The notes under the pieces were generated by a model. That model had not been told where the DNA came from and ran no database searches. It worked only from the letters and a program-made list of their open reading frames with translations. DNA of 64,000 nucleotides from Marinobacter sediminum (GTDB taxonomy: Bacteria > Pseudomonadota > Gammaproteobacteria > Pseudomonadales > Oleiphilaceae), in the NCBI RefSeq assembly GCF_023657445.1, contig NZ_JAGTWY010000001.1, positions 2,790,001 through 2,854,000 of the forward strand, written 5' to 3'. This document shows positions 16,899 through 27,334 of this stretch, in pieces (position 1 is the first letter of the stretch; each line of letters starts with the position of its first letter). The position numbers were made by a program, and so were the translations under genes.

Positions 16899-17306
16899 CT
16901 ACCGGCGCAATCCGGCGGCCGCCACCAATGCCCAGCCAACCATAAAAAACACACCGCCCACTGGGGTGACCGGACCGATCCAGCGGACATCTGTGAGCAC
17001 CAGAACGTACAGACTGCCGCAAAAAAGCAGTATGCCCACCACGAAAGAAGCGGCCGCCAGCCCAAGCAGGCGACGGTTTAAAGCCAGCCCGGAAAGCAGT
17101 GCCACCAGCACCAATGCAATGGAGTGATACATCTGATAGGTGGCCGCTGTTTGAAAGACGTCAACGCTTCGCTCACTGACAACGCCACGTAGCCCATGCG
17201 CACCAAAGGCTCCCGCCATTACCGCAAGCAGTGCAAACGCGGCACCAAGCACAAGGGGCATAGGCATCAGGCCCGTTGAACGGGTTTCTACGCGTTCAGC
17301 AGTCAC
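16899..17306 (-). CDS. DUF423 family small membrane protein (YgdD-like)
   Basis: A protein of 135 residues with four hydrophobic segments. AGAFGAHGLRGVV and FQTAATYQMYHSIALVLVALL are the DUF423 hallmark, and the tail GPVTPVGGVFFMVGWALVAAAGLRR is also typical. Function unknown; it is an inner-membrane protein. The GTG start overlaps the end of apaH by 11 bp, so it belongs to the surA-pdxA-rsmA-apaH operon. Confidence 0.85.
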   Translation of the reverse strand: MTAERVETRSTGLMPMPLVLGAAFALLAVMAGAFGAHGLRGVVSERSVDVFQTAATYQMYHSIALVLVALLSGLALNRRLLGLAAASFVVGILLFCGSLYVLVLTDVRWIGPVTPVGGVFFMVGWALVAAAGLRR

Positions 17307-18096
17307 AGTGGATCTTTTCTCCAGTATCCAGGTTCATCATAGTCAGAGCACCGCCCCAGACGCAGCCGGTGTCCAGCGCAACAAACTGGTCATGCCCGGT
17401 TCGGCCTTCGAGCGCTGCCCAATGCCCGAAGAGTACCTGGACATCATCCTGCCGGGAAAACCGGAACCACGGTGCAAACCCTGCAGGAGCACTGTCCTCG
17501 GATTCCTTGGTCGCCAGCTCCAGTGTGCCGTCTTCTGCAATGAACCGCATTCTCGTGAAATAGTTGGTTATGATTCGCCAGCGATCCATGCCCGCAAGTG
17601 CATCATGCCAGCATTCCGGCTGGTTGCCGTACATGTGGGTGAAGTATTCCCCGGCACCATCACCAGCGATGACAGCCTCCACTTCCCGAGCAAAGCTCAT
17701 GGCACGATCAACACTCCAGATATGTGGCAGGCCTGCATGGGCCATGATCAGGTTGCGGTCCGGATCATGAATGCACAGATGCTGCTGGCGCAACCAGACA
17801 ATGAGCCTGTCCCGGTCCGGTGCATCGAGAATGTCTGACAGGGTGTCTTTCTTGCGCGTCTGGTGGCCACCGAGGGCCACCGCAAGCAGGTGCAGATCGT
17901 GATTACCCAACACCACAACCGCTGAACTGCCGAGGCTTTCGATATAACGCAAGGTTGCCAGTGACGACGGCCCCCGGTTGATCAGGTCCCCTGCCACCCA
18001 GAGACGATCCCTGGACGGAGAAAAGTCGACCTTCGCCAGCACATCCCGCAAACGATCATAACAGCCCTGAATATCGCCAATGGCGTAATCAGTCAT
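17296..18096 (-). CDS. apaH: Diadenosine tetraphosphatase ApaH (symmetrical)
   Basis: A protein of 266 residues that cleaves Ap4A into two ADP and also removes Np4 caps from RNA. The calcineurin-like metal motifs are seen in order: YAIGDIQGCYDRLRDVL, VAGDLINRGPSS, VVLGNHDLHLLAVALG and IMAHAGLPHIW. The ATG at 18096 overlaps the rsmA stop region by 8 bp and has GAGG 6 nt upstream. In many relatives apaG lies between rsmA and apaH; it is missing here. Confidence 0.96.
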   Translation of the reverse strand: MTDYAIGDIQGCYDRLRDVLAKVDFSPSRDRLWVAGDLINRGPSSLATLRYIESLGSSAVVVLGNHDLHLLAVALGGHQTRKKDTLSDILDAPDRDRLIVWLRQQHLCIHDPDRNLIMAHAGLPHIWSVDRAMSFAREVEAVIAGDGAGEYFTHMYGNQPECWHDALAGMDRWRIITNYFTRMRFIAEDGTLELATKESEDSAPAGFAPWFRFSRQDDVQVLFGHWAALEGRTGHDQFVALDTGCVWGGALTMMNLDTGEKIHCDC

Positions 18097-18922
18097 CACT
18101 TGCCTCGTTGCCAGTAGTCATTTCCGCTTTCTCGTCAACCAGCAAGTCAGCAATCCTCACGAAATCCGCAAGACTGAGATTTTCCGGCCGCAGGCCGTCA
18201 TCTATTTCCAGACGCCGAAGCTGTTCAACGGAAATCATGCCACCGAGTGCCTTGCGTAGCGTTTTGCGCCGGGCATTGAACGCTGTCCGGACCACGGCCT
18301 TAAGGGTGCCGAAATCTTTGGCCGGATACGGCAGTGTCTCATGGGGCACCAGGCGAACAATCGCAGAATCCACCTTCGGTGCCGGGCGGAAAGCGCCGGA
18401 ACCAACTTCGAACAGCGGCTGCACTTTACAGAAATACTGGGCCATGATGCCCAGGCGACCATAGTTATTATCACCGGACACTGCGGCCAGCCGCTGGACC
18501 ACTTCCTTCTGCAACATAAAGTGCATATCTTTCACCACACTGGCCTGGGACAGCAGATGAAAAATCAGCGGTGTGGAAATGTTGTAGGGCAGGTTCCCGA
18601 TGATACGAAGGGGTTTGCCGTTGTCCACCAGCTGACTGAAATCGAACGTCAGTGCATCAGCTTCGTGGATACGGAAATCCGGGAAGTTGAAGAACTTGGT
18701 CCGCAACACCGGGATCAGGTCACGATCCAGCTCAACAACCTGCAGTTTCGGGTTAATCGCCAGAATTTCCTCGGTAATCGCCCCCAGACCGGGACCAATT
18801 TCCACGATGGCGTCATCCGGTTTCGGATTGATCGCGCGGACGATGCGCTCGATCACACCGGGATCATGCAGGAAGTTCTGACCAAACCGTTTTCGGGCCT
18901 GATGGCCGGGTTTATTGCTCAC
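18089..18922 (-). CDS. rsmA: 16S rRNA dimethyladenosine transferase RsmA (KsgA)
   Basis: A protein of 277 residues that dimethylates two adjacent adenosines in the 3' hairpin loop of 16S rRNA, late in 30S assembly. [19 protein letters not shown], the SAM motif [16 protein letters not shown] and the catalytic [15 protein letters not shown] are present. The GTG start overlaps the pdxA stop by 4 bp (GTGA), and its own end overlaps apaH. Confidence 0.97.
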   Translation of the reverse strand: MSNKPGHQARKRFGQNFLHDPGVIERIVRAINPKPDDAIVEIGPGLGAITEEILAINPKLQVVELDRDLIPVLRTKFFNFPDFRIHEADALTFDFSQLVDNGKPLRIIGNLPYNISTPLIFHLLSQASVVKDMHFMLQKEVVQRLAAVSGDNNYGRLGIMAQYFCKVQPLFEVGSGAFRPAPKVDSAIVRLVPHETLPYPAKDFGTLKAVVRTAFNARRKTLRKALGGMISVEQLRRLEIDDGLRPENLSLADFVRIADLLVDEKAEMTTGNEASDD

Positions 18923-19929
18923 GGGCGATTCTCTTGATTAGCGGCTTTCCGGCACAGGGCCATGTGTGCTCCAACGCGAATGGCTGTGTGCAGGCTGCCA
19001 GCATCGGCCTTGCCGGTTCCAGCAAGATCCAGCGCGGTGCCATGGTCAACGGAGGTGCGGACAACAGGAAGCCCCAGGGTGATGTTAACCGCACGGCCAA
19101 AGCCCTGAAATTTCAGTACCGGCAAGCCCTGGTCGTGGTACATGGCCAGCACGGCATCGGCCTCATCCAGCCAGTGTGGTGTGAAGAGGGTGTCTGCTGG
19201 CAGGGGCCCGGTCAGACGGATGCCTTCCTGCCTAAGTGACGCCAGTGTTGGCTCAATGATCTCAATTTCCTCACGGCCCAGATGGCCACCCTCTCCAGCA
19301 TGGGGATTCAGGCCCGCCACCAGGATACGGGGCCGCTCAATGCCGAAAAAGGTTTTCAGATCGGCGTCAAGGATCCGGGTTACCTCGGTCAGCCGTTCCG
19401 GCGTGATGGCCGCTGACACGTCCTTCAGCGGTAAGTGGGTGGTTACCAATGCTACTCGCAACTCGTCCGTCGCCAGCATCATGACCACGCGGTCCACACC
19501 ACAGATTTCCTGTAGAAACTCGGTGTGGCCGCTGAAGGGGATACCTGCCTCATTGATCACCCCTTTATGAACCGGCGCGGTCACCATGCCGTCAAAATCG
19601 CCAGACAGACAGCCCTCGGTCGCAACTTTCAGGGTCTCGATCACGTAACGACTGTTGCCTGGATCGAGCACACCGGCTGCACTGCTGACACAACCATCAA
19701 CGGACAGGACCGAGAGTTGACCCGCGCGGGTCTCAGGCAGCTCGCCGGGCTGCCAGTCACGCAGACAGACATCAAGCCCCATCGAGGCAGCTCGAGTCGC
19801 CAGCAAGGACTTGCTGGCGACAATAACTATACCCGCATCGCGGGGTTCCGCCGCGAGCCCAAGGCACAACTCCGGACCAATACCTGCGGGTTCACCCGCG
19901 GTCAGGGCCAGGATTACCGGGTCACTCAT
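18919..19929 (-). CDS. pdxA: 4-hydroxythreonine-4-phosphate dehydrogenase PdxA
   Basis: A protein of 336 residues in pyridoxal phosphate synthesis (DXP-dependent route). [15 protein letters not shown] at the start, [11 protein letters not shown] with metal-site His, [36 protein letters not shown] and [20 protein letters not shown] are the family motifs. ATG overlaps the surA stop (ATGA). Part of the surA-pdxA-rsmA-apaH operon. Confidence 0.97.
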   Translation of the reverse strand: MSDPVILALTAGEPAGIGPELCLGLAAEPRDAGIVIVASKSLLATRAASMGLDVCLRDWQPGELPETRAGQLSVLSVDGCVSSAAGVLDPGNSRYVIETLKVATEGCLSGDFDGMVTAPVHKGVINEAGIPFSGHTEFLQEICGVDRVVMMLATDELRVALVTTHLPLKDVSAAITPERLTEVTRILDADLKTFFGIERPRILVAGLNPHAGEGGHLGREEIEIIEPTLASLRQEGIRLTGPLPADTLFTPHWLDEADAVLAMYHDQGLPVLKFQGFGRAVNITLGLPVVRTSVDHGTALDLAGTGKADAGSLHTAIRVGAHMALCRKAANQENRP

Positions 19930-21269
19930 GAGTTGGCGCTCTCTCCTTCAGAAGCCTCGTCCCGGACGTACTCACCCTTGAACTCGACAAAAGCCTCGTC
20001 GCGAATCTCTCGCAACCAGTTCTGCAGTTCGGTATCGAATTTGCGGCGGTAGATGGCCTGACGCGCTTCGGACTGTTTCACCTCACCGCTTATGTCCTTC
20101 TGCCGGCGCTCCTGCACTTGCAGAATGTGCCATCCAAACTGTGACCGAACGGGACCTTTGAGCTGACCGATATCGGCTTCCAGCATGGCCCGTTCAAATG
20201 CCGGAACCATCTGCCCCCGGCTCACCCAGCCCAGGCTGCCGCCATCGGAACCCGAGACCGGGTCATCAGAGTGCTCCCGCGCCAGTTCTGAAAAATCGGC
20301 TCCGTTCGTCAGCTGCAGGTAGAGCTCCCGGATTTTTGCCTCAGCCTGCATTTCGGTCACTGCCTCGGACGGACGAATCAGGATATGACGCACCTTATGC
20401 TGCTGAATGACTTGCTTCTGCTCACCACCACGCTTGTCCATAACCATCACGAGGTGAAAACCACTGTTGTTCTCAAGCACGCGAGACGGCTCTCCCACGG
20501 TCAGCTCAGGCACGATGGGAGCAACCAGCGATGGTAGCTGGCTTTCGGCCCGCCAGCCCATGTCACCCCCTTCAAGTGCATTACTGGCATCGGATTCCGC
20601 CACGGCAACTTCCCGGAAATCCCGGCCGTTGGCAATCTGTTGCCTGAGGTTTTCAGCTTTGTCCCGGGCCGCAGACACTGACGCGTCACTGGCGGGGTTA
20701 TCCACTTCAATAAAGATGTAAGCAAGGCGGTATTCGGCATCATTGCCACCCCTGGCTTCCTGCGCCTGCAGATAGTTGGTCACCTCCCGGTCGGTGACCC
20801 GCACACGATTGCCCACCTGACGCTGCTGAACCCGGCTGGTCAGCATTTCATTACGGATCTGCTCACGGGCCTGGCGATAGGAAACACCTTCCGCCGACAG
20901 TTGTTGTTCGAACTGAGCCAGTGTCATGCCATTACGCTCGGCAATGTTGGCCATGGTCTCGTTCAGCTCGTTATCACTGATCCGTATGCCCATCTTTTCC
21001 GCCATCTGGAGCTGGATAGATTCGGTGATCAGCTGGTCAAGTACCCGCTGTTCAAGAATCTGACGGGGAGGCAGGCCAGTCCCCTGGGCGCTCAGCCTCT
21101 CGGTAATGGTGTTGATCCTGGTTTCAAGCTGGGTCTGAAGGATAACGTCGTTGTCCACGATGGTGACAACCTGATCGAGCAGCTTGCGCTCTGCCTGCAC
21201 GGCCAGCGAGAGGGTAACCGCCACAACCATCAGCAACGTTTTTACAGCATGGCGAAGAGTCGCCTTCAT
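19926..21269 (-). CDS. surA: Periplasmic chaperone and prolyl isomerase SurA
   Basis: A protein of 447 residues that escorts outer-membrane proteins. It has a signal peptide ([20 protein letters not shown]), an N-terminal chaperone helix domain and two parvulin domains. The first runs from [10 protein letters not shown] to GGDMGWR, the second from [15 protein letters not shown] to [17 protein letters not shown]. The ATG at 21269 has GAGG 5 nt upstream and is preferred to the GTG two codons earlier. It lies 61 bp after lptD, whose product needs SurA for assembly. Confidence 0.96.
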   Translation of the reverse strand: MKATLRHAVKTLLMVVAVTLSLAVQAERKLLDQVVTIVDNDVILQTQLETRINTITERLSAQGTGLPPRQILEQRVLDQLITESIQLQMAEKMGIRISDNELNETMANIAERNGMTLAQFEQQLSAEGVSYRQAREQIRNEMLTSRVQQRQVGNRVRVTDREVTNYLQAQEARGGNDAEYRLAYIFIEVDNPASDASVSAARDKAENLRQQIANGRDFREVAVAESDASNALEGGDMGWRAESQLPSLVAPIVPELTVGEPSRVLENNSGFHLVMVMDKRGGEQKQVIQQHKVRHILIRPSEAVTEMQAEAKIRELYLQLTNGADFSELAREHSDDPVSGSDGGSLGWVSRGQMVPAFERAMLEADIGQLKGPVRSQFGWHILQVQERRQKDISGEVKQSEARQAIYRRKFDTELQNWLREIRDEAFVEFKGEYVRDEASEGESANS

Positions 21270-21330
21270 AAACACCTCATGATAATAAATGAACTGCGGG
21301 CACTATGCCCGCGGTTAGTCCTGATACAGG

Positions 21331-23715
21331 TCAGGGAGTTCCAAACCGGCGACTTTCCCGCTCATCGAAACCGTAGATAGCCTGAGAGATTGGGGCCGAC
21401 GAGCCACCACTGCCGCCCAGACCCTTGAGCTGAATCTGGAACAGTAACCGGCTGTCCAGTTCCTGGTCGTCTGTCAGATAGTTCTGGTGCACAACCTGAA
21501 CACTCCAGCAACAGTTGTTGTATTCCATGCCTGCCAGCGAACCCACGGTCCGGTCGAGCCGTGAGTCGTAAACCCAGCGGCCTATCAGGCTAACACGATC
21601 CGTAACCGGGAAAACCGCCGCCACGTCCGACTGTTCGAGTTCATCCCTGCTGTAGGTATGTCCCAGGCTGGCAAGATAACGATAATCCTCGGAGTGAAAC
21701 ACCAGCTGACTTCGCCCCTCCTCGGTGTCGCCGGTATCCGGATCCCACAGCCCGGACGAGCGGATTTCCAGCGTATCGATCGGATTGAGGATCACCTCAC
21801 CCGCCAGCGGTGAGCGGCTACGGGTACTGGCGCCCTCACCGAAGAGATTGACTTTGCGATCTTCGAAATACTGAATCTGGCCAATGCTGAAACGGGCCCG
21901 CTCCGCCCCCGTGACCAGGTCATTGAAGCGACTGGTGAGCGCAACAGTCAACTGGTTGGCGTCGCCAACCCGGTCGCCGCCAGTAAATCGGTCACGCTGA
22001 AACAGCTGATCGAAACGGAAAGCCTGAACATCCGTATCGAAGTCCGGGATATCGTTCTGATCGGCTTCAGCATCCACCCAGGCATAATAGAGCCTGGGCT
22101 CCAGCGTCTGGTTGTAAGGCACATCGAACAGGCTGGACCGACGGTCAAAATAGAGGCCATTATCCCACTCCGCTACCGGGATTGCTCGATCAAAGCCGCC
22201 ATCCCCGAGAGTGTAATCTTCCAGTTCGTATCGGGTGTAATCCACACTGACGGAGGGCCGGCTGAAGCCCCACAACGTGCGCAGAGGTACTGCCAACTCC
22301 GGAATGGCGCGCAGGCGCTGGCCATTGGCCCGGTCCAGACCGGTGAGATTTTCGTTGTCCCGGTAGAACCAGGTGTACTGGCTTTCTATCCCGGCTTCCA
22401 GCCAGCCCAGTTCGGTGAGGCCTCCGTACAGAATTTCTGGCAACTGGGCGTATGGCTTGTTCACATCCGCTATTCGTTCCGGAACCGTCTGGTAATCGTT
22501 CAGATAGGTTTCGAAATATTGCTGACTGTCCTGATAACGGACCCCACCCTTGCGTTGCAGGTGAGTTGTCTGATTGATTTCCAGGCTGCGGTTCAGGTCG
22601 CCCAGGTAATCCTCGTCGCTGACCACAGAGAAATCCCCATAGCCGTTCCATCCTGCACCGAAACGGGCACGGGTCGAGGCGTCAAGCGCCCAGCGCTCAC
22701 CACTTTCCCCGGGATTGTCCTCGGTATAGGCGGAATCGTTTCCGATATAGCCAACCTGCAACACGGTCTCGCCAAAGCGACTGAGGTACCGGCCTTCCGC
22801 TTCGTTAAAAAAGCCACGACCATGAATGTACTGAGGCGTCAGGGTAGCATCGTAATGCGGGGCAAGATTGAGGTAATAGGGCGCTGCCAGAAACGCGCCA
22901 CTGCCAGCACTGGAGGAACCAAACTGGGGGTACAGAAAGCCCGTCTTGCGCCGGTCATCGATTGGGAAACTTGCCCAGGGCCAGTAAAAAACCGGAACGT
23001 CCAGTATCTCGAGCCGGACATGCTTCGCGGTGCCAAAGCCCTCTGCGCGGTCCAGCCGAATATCCGATGCGACGATCGCCCAGTCATTCTGTTGTGGCCC
23101 ACAGGTGGTGAGCATGCCGTCGCGGATCACCACCTTCTCATCCGCCAGTCGAGTCAGGCTGTCGGCACTGCCACGCATCTCCGGGCCATGAAGAAGAAAG
23201 GTCGCGGTATTGATGTCAAAACGACCGGAATCAACATTGTAATCAGCACGTTCCCCCGTCAGCAGGAAGCCATCACCGCGACTGACCAGCGGGCCCTGTA
23301 AAGATACCTTACCCTCGGACTGATTGTATCTTGCCTCAGAACCACTTACCTGGAAGGTGCCCTGTCGGAGTCGCACATCACCCTCAAGATACAGCTCCCG
23401 ATCGATCTCATAGCGGGCATTCAGGCCGCTGGCTTCAAGCGGAGCCTGCTGACCCTCACCATCGCCGAACACGCCAACGGCTTTGCCACCGTCGCCAGAT
23501 GGCAGATAGCCGCCTTCACAGAATACCGGCAAGGTATCACGCGCCGATGCCGGCAGCTGGGATTTGGGGCGCCAGTCGATTTCCGCCGCTGTCGGGGGTG
23601 TCTCGGCCCGAACCTGAATCGCAACCATACCAATAAACCCTGCCACCAGCGCCTGACCTAATCGGCGCTGCAGCCGGCGGACCGGCAGGTGCAGAGGGCA
23701 ATCGGAAGTGGGCAC
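21331..23715 (-). CDS. lptD: LPS-assembly outer-membrane protein LptD
   Basis: A protein of 794 residues. After a signal peptide (ending near VRAETPP) comes an N-terminal OstA/LptA-like jelly-roll with LNARYEIDRELYLEGDVRL. A large beta-barrel begins near residue 240 (FYWPWASFPIDDRRKTGFLYPQFG is the entry). It inserts LPS into the outer leaflet with LptE. The Cys pair in EYNNCCWSVQVVHQNY, near the C-terminus, is conserved for the disulfides. The start is GTG at 23715 with AGGA about 10 nt upstream. Upstream and divergent is amgK, as in Pseudomonas. Confidence 0.96.
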   Translation of the reverse strand: MPTSDCPLHLPVRRLQRRLGQALVAGFIGMVAIQVRAETPPTAAEIDWRPKSQLPASARDTLPVFCEGGYLPSGDGGKAVGVFGDGEGQQAPLEASGLNARYEIDRELYLEGDVRLRQGTFQVSGSEARYNQSEGKVSLQGPLVSRGDGFLLTGERADYNVDSGRFDINTATFLLHGPEMRGSADSLTRLADEKVVIRDGMLTTCGPQQNDWAIVASDIRLDRAEGFGTAKHVRLEILDVPVFYWPWASFPIDDRRKTGFLYPQFGSSSAGSGAFLAAPYYLNLAPHYDATLTPQYIHGRGFFNEAEGRYLSRFGETVLQVGYIGNDSAYTEDNPGESGERWALDASTRARFGAGWNGYGDFSVVSDEDYLGDLNRSLEINQTTHLQRKGGVRYQDSQQYFETYLNDYQTVPERIADVNKPYAQLPEILYGGLTELGWLEAGIESQYTWFYRDNENLTGLDRANGQRLRAIPELAVPLRTLWGFSRPSVSVDYTRYELEDYTLGDGGFDRAIPVAEWDNGLYFDRRSSLFDVPYNQTLEPRLYYAWVDAEADQNDIPDFDTDVQAFRFDQLFQRDRFTGGDRVGDANQLTVALTSRFNDLVTGAERARFSIGQIQYFEDRKVNLFGEGASTRSRSPLAGEVILNPIDTLEIRSSGLWDPDTGDTEEGRSQLVFHSEDYRYLASLGHTYSRDELEQSDVAAVFPVTDRVSLIGRWVYDSRLDRTVGSLAGMEYNNCCWSVQVVHQNYLTDDQELDSRLLFQIQLKGLGGSGGSSAPISQAIYGFDERESRRFGTP

Positions 23716-23771
23716 AGTCGCGGGTTCCTGTTCCGGGTGAATGACTGGACGGGTATCGTTAACAGCCGCCT

Positions 23772-23800
23772 AGTTTACACGTGCCCCCCGGGGTTGTTAA
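23772..23800 (-). promoter_or_regulatory. Probable sigma70 promoter of lptD
   Basis: On the minus strand TTAACA (23800-23795), 17 nt, then TAAACT (23777-23772), about 57 nt before the lptD start. On the plus strand TATACT near 23837 could be the -10 of the divergent amgK. No sigma-E type GGAACTT motif was seen. Confidence 0.45.
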
Positions 23801-23898
23801 CGGAAACTCCGCTGCAAAACCGTTTTACCCTCTTTATACTCCTCTGCTAACTTTCGCTGTCAGCGACCACTCATTTTTTCAGGGTAGTAACCGGAACC

Positions 23899-24936
23899 AT
23901 GGACATCCGCCTGCAGTTGCTGACCAAGTGGGTCAGACAGTTCTCCGGCTTTGAACAGACGACGGCAGAGCCGGTCTCCGGCGACGCCAGTTTTCGACGG
24001 TATTTCCGTGTCAGACGCACAGGTGCCAATGGTCAAACATCGCCGTTCCTTGTGATGGATGCCCCGCCTGAACACGAGGACTGCGAACCGTTTATTGCCA
24101 TTGCCCGCCACTGGCACCAGCACGGTGTCGCCGTTCCAGATATCCTGCAGGAAGACCTCGCCCAGGGCTTTCTGTTAATCGAAGATTTTGGCGACCAGCT
24201 GATGCTGGGGCAGTTGAATGAAAGCACCGCCGACCCACTCTATCGCGGCGCCCTGACCGAACTTGTCGGTATCCAGCAACTCAACTCGCCAACCGACTAC
24301 CCGCTACCCCCCTATGATTCAGCGCTGCTGAGCCGGGAAATGGCACTGTTCCCGGACTGGCTGCTGGAGCAGCATCTGGGCCTGGACCTGAGCAACGGCG
24401 AGCGTGCGCTGCTCGATACGACCTTCGCCATCCTTGAAGAAAGCGCTCTGGCCCAGCCAGAGGTGACCGTTCACAGAGACTACCATTCACGAAACTTGCT
24501 GGTTCGGCCCGGGACGGACCGGCCGGGCGTGATTGATTTTCAGGATGCCGTGACCGGTCCGGTAACTTACGACGCGGTCTCTCTGCTCAAGGACTGTTAC
24601 ATTCAGTGGCCGGAAGAGAAACTGTGCGAATGGCTGGAATTCTTTCGGCAAGACAGCCTGCAGGCGGGACTGCACCGGGCGGACAAAGAAACCTTCCGTC
24701 AGTGGTTTGAACTCATGGGCATGCAACGCCACCTCAAGGCAGCCGGGATCTTTGCACGCCTGGCACTCCGTGATGGCAAACATGGCTACCTGAATGACAT
24801 CCCCCGCACTGTTGGCTACCTGCTCACCGCCAGCAGCCGACAGCCGGCTCTACGTCATTTTCACGAGTGGTTGAGCGAGACAGTGATGCCAGAGATTACA
24901 CGCCGAATTGCCCCTGCGCCGGACAGGGCGCAATGA
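23899..24936 (+). CDS. amgK: N-acetylmuramate/N-acetylglucosamine kinase AmgK
   Basis: A protein of 345 residues of the aminoglycoside phosphotransferase fold. It phosphorylates recycled MurNAc at the anomeric carbon in peptidoglycan recycling. VSGDASFRRYFRV at the start, the catalytic loop EVTVHRDYHSRNLLVRPG and the metal motif GVIDFQDAVTGPVTYDAVSLL are present. The stop overlaps the murU ATG (ATGA). The lptD-amgK-murU order is the same as in Pseudomonas, where this route bypasses MurA and lowers fosfomycin sensitivity. Confidence 0.93.
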   Translation: MDIRLQLLTKWVRQFSGFEQTTAEPVSGDASFRRYFRVRRTGANGQTSPFLVMDAPPEHEDCEPFIAIARHWHQHGVAVPDILQEDLAQGFLLIEDFGDQLMLGQLNESTADPLYRGALTELVGIQQLNSPTDYPLPPYDSALLSREMALFPDWLLEQHLGLDLSNGERALLDTTFAILEESALAQPEVTVHRDYHSRNLLVRPGTDRPGVIDFQDAVTGPVTYDAVSLLKDCYIQWPEEKLCEWLEFFRQDSLQAGLHRADKETFRQWFELMGMQRHLKAAGIFARLALRDGKHGYLNDIPRTVGYLLTASSRQPALRHFHEWLSETVMPEITRRIAPAPDRAQ

Positions 24937-25622
24937 AACCCTTGAAAGCAATGATCCTGGCCGCCGGCAGGGGCGAGCGCATGCGGCCGCTGACGCTGAC
25001 CACGCCGAAACCGTTGCTCAGCGCCGGCGGCAAGCCGCTGATCGTTCATCACCTGGAGCACCTGAACCGTGCCGGCTACCGGGACGTGGTGATCAATCAT
25101 GCCTGGCTCGGGGAACAGATCGAGTTTACTCTGGGCACCGGTGATCGCTTCGGTCTTTCCCTTCGCTACTCCCGGGAAGGTGAGCCACTTGAAACGGCCG
25201 GAGGTATCGTCCGTGCCCTGCCCCTGCTGACCGAGACAGCGTCCGACTGGTTTCTGGTTATCAATGGCGATATCTGGACTGACTTCGAGCTATCCCTGCT
25301 CACACCACCCGAGCAGGGTGATGCGCTTCTGGTGGTTACCGACAACCGCCCACACCATCCCGACGGTGATTTTCACCTGACGGACGATGGCCGATTAACG
25401 GGTGAAGGCCGGGAAAAACTGACTTTTACCGGCATCAGCCTGTTGAACCGTCGCCTGTTTGAGGGGCTGGATGAACAGGCCGGAAAGCTGGGTCCTGTTT
25501 TGCGCGCCGCCATGGCGCAAGGACGCGTTGCCGGCCTCTATCATCCGGGCGAGTGGGTGGACGTCGGTACGCCGGCAAGGCTTCGTGAACTTGACCAGGC
25601 ACTCAGGGCCCGGGAGCACTGA
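24933..25622 (+). CDS. murU: N-acetylmuramate-1-phosphate uridylyltransferase MurU
   Basis: A protein of 229 residues that turns MurNAc-1-phosphate into UDP-MurNAc. The nucleotidyltransferase motif MILAAGRGERMRPLTLTTPKPLL opens the protein, with LETAGGIVRALPLL, FLVINGDIWTDF (metal-binding Asp) and GEWVDVGTPARLREL near the end. The ATG at 24933 fits both the fold and the 4-bp overlap with amgK. Confidence 0.95.
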   Translation: MKPLKAMILAAGRGERMRPLTLTTPKPLLSAGGKPLIVHHLEHLNRAGYRDVVINHAWLGEQIEFTLGTGDRFGLSLRYSREGEPLETAGGIVRALPLLTETASDWFLVINGDIWTDFELSLLTPPEQGDALLVVTDNRPHHPDGDFHLTDDGRLTGEGREKLTFTGISLLNRRLFEGLDEQAGKLGPVLRAAMAQGRVAGLYHPGEWVDVGTPARLRELDQALRAREH

Positions 25623-25626
25623 CACC

Positions 25627-26388
25627 ATGTCTGAAAACGTGAGACAGCCAACTCTGCCCGCCCGACTGGATGCCGAATTCTCCAGCCTGCTTCGGGAACT
25701 ATCCGCTTGCGGCCACCAGGCTGTCACACTTGTGGACCGTGCCCACCTGCCCCACTGGTGCCGACATCCACTCTTCTTTTTCCTGGGCTACATTGCAAAG
25801 GCCGAAGGTCGTGTTACGGAATCGGATATCGGATATGCCGAGCGGCTGATCAAGGCACTGAAACTTTCCCAGCGACAACGCCGACGGGCAATCAACTGGT
25901 TCCAGCAAGGGAAAGCTTCACCTCGTATCCCGGCTTTGCGTGGCCTGTCGTTGAAGCTCACACAACGGTTCTGGCCAGGACCCGCCCTGAAAGTGGCTAT
26001 TTGCCTCTGCCATGCCACCCAGCTCAAGGGCCGCCCGGCAAAACAGCGCCGGTATCGTTGCGAGGATGTCATCGATCAGATGGGGCTGCCGATCGCCATA
26101 AGCGACGACATTTTTGAAAGCTACGCCAACAAATTCTGGGTGCGACAGGCCGAAAACATTTCCAAGCCTAAAAGTTACGAACAAGCCTGTGCGCTGCTGG
26201 GAGTGACGCGGCGGGATTCACTCGACACGATCAAGCGGACGTATCGCAAGAAGGTCTCGGAATGCCACCCTGACAAGCTGGCACAGCAGGATGTCAGTCC
26301 TGCAGAACATGCCACCGCAAAAGAGCGCTTACTGCGCTACCAGCAGGCATGGGAGCTGGTCAAACGGCATCATACGATACGAAGATAG
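25627..26388 (+). CDS. djlA: DjlA-like TerB/J-domain co-chaperone
   Basis: A protein of 253 residues. A TerB-like domain (about 45-120, FFLGYIAKAEGRVTESDIGYAERLI) precedes a C-terminal J domain (about 185-250) with HPD in SECHPDKLAQQ. E. coli DjlA has an N-terminal membrane helix; here HPLFFFLGYIA is only weakly hydrophobic, so the protein may be soluble or loosely attached. It follows murU by 4 bp. Note that this window holds two J proteins of different build. Confidence 0.85.
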   Translation: MSENVRQPTLPARLDAEFSSLLRELSACGHQAVTLVDRAHLPHWCRHPLFFFLGYIAKAEGRVTESDIGYAERLIKALKLSQRQRRRAINWFQQGKASPRIPALRGLSLKLTQRFWPGPALKVAICLCHATQLKGRPAKQRRYRCEDVIDQMGLPIAISDDIFESYANKFWVRQAENISKPKSYEQACALLGVTRRDSLDTIKRTYRKKVSECHPDKLAQQDVSPAEHATAKERLLRYQQAWELVKRHHTIRR

Positions 26389-26392
26389 AATT

Positions 26393-27334
26393 TCAGCGCT
26401 CCAGTGATTGCAGCCAGGCATCGATCCGGCTGGCCAGAGACTGGCCGTCTTGCGCCGAGGGCGGCTGTTGAAGCACCACCGGCTGACGTACGAAGTTTTC
26501 CAGGCCAGCCCGAAGCAACCTGAGCTCCCTCCGCCTGCCGGGCACTTCACCTTCTACCGGAGAGTTATAGAGTTCCAGCACCGCGGGCACACCGACCTCG
26601 CCAAGCCGGGTCGCCAAAACGGCTTCATCCCCGGGATAAAAAACCGGCGCCACCCAGATCATCGCACGAAGGTTCTGGCCGCCCTGCGACAAGGCAACAA
26701 TGTGGTTGCTGGCCCGACCAACCCCCAACAGGGCGATATTGTCATACTCCCGATTCGCCAGCTCGGTGAGCCCGGCCTCCAGTATCCGGCCAACCCGGTT
26801 CCGGTAGGCCGCCTCAGGCCCCCCGTCACCGTCCGCTTCCATGACATCAATCATCACTGAGGATGCCTCGCCCGTGGCGTTTTCAGACTGCTTCCCCGTT
26901 AACGCCTGCCTGCTTGCCAGTAACCGCTGCAGCGACGTCGAAGGCGCATCCAGTCCCACCGTCAATACGGCCCAGCCTCTTTCAGCCAGATGCTGAGCCA
27001 GACTTCCAGACACTCCCGAGGCCGCCGTCCCGCCGGCGTCCGCCAGAATCAGCAGCGCCCCTTTGGCGGGAAGCGTCTGTTCGGGGTTCAATAACCCGAG
27101 GGCGCGGTCCCCCTCTTCCAGCTCCAGCCACACCGCCGCCTCAGGGTATAACCGGCTTAAAGCCATCTCCCCAAGACCGGTTGATACACCGGGACGCTCC
27201 TGCGCAGCAATGGCGGACTTCGACGGGCTCTCCCCGGGCTCGTCCTGGGCAAAGGCAATGGCACACGCAAACCACAGGCCCAGCGAAAACACCCGCCACC
27301 ACCTGACACTGAAATCAATACCGACTCTAGACAC
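26393..27334 (-). CDS. DUF3530 family exported alpha/beta-hydrolase-like protein
   Basis: A protein of 313 residues with a signal peptide (VFSLGLWFACAIAFAQDE). The core has the look of an alpha/beta hydrolase: GALLILADAGGTAASGV near residue 95, NIALLGVGRASNHIVALS near 200 and MIWVAPVFYPG. The expected G-x-S-x-G nucleophile is instead GVGRAS, so enzymatic activity is doubtful. It matches DUF3530, known from Pseudomonas and relatives without an assigned role. It converges with djlA 4 bp away. Confidence 0.7.
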   Translation of the reverse strand: MSRVGIDFSVRWWRVFSLGLWFACAIAFAQDEPGESPSKSAIAAQERPGVSTGLGEMALSRLYPEAAVWLELEEGDRALGLLNPEQTLPAKGALLILADAGGTAASGVSGSLAQHLAERGWAVLTVGLDAPSTSLQRLLASRQALTGKQSENATGEASSVMIDVMEADGDGGPEAAYRNRVGRILEAGLTELANREYDNIALLGVGRASNHIVALSQGGQNLRAMIWVAPVFYPGDEAVLATRLGEVGVPAVLELYNSPVEGEVPGRRRELRLLRAGLENFVRQPVVLQQPPSAQDGQSLASRIDAWLQSLER

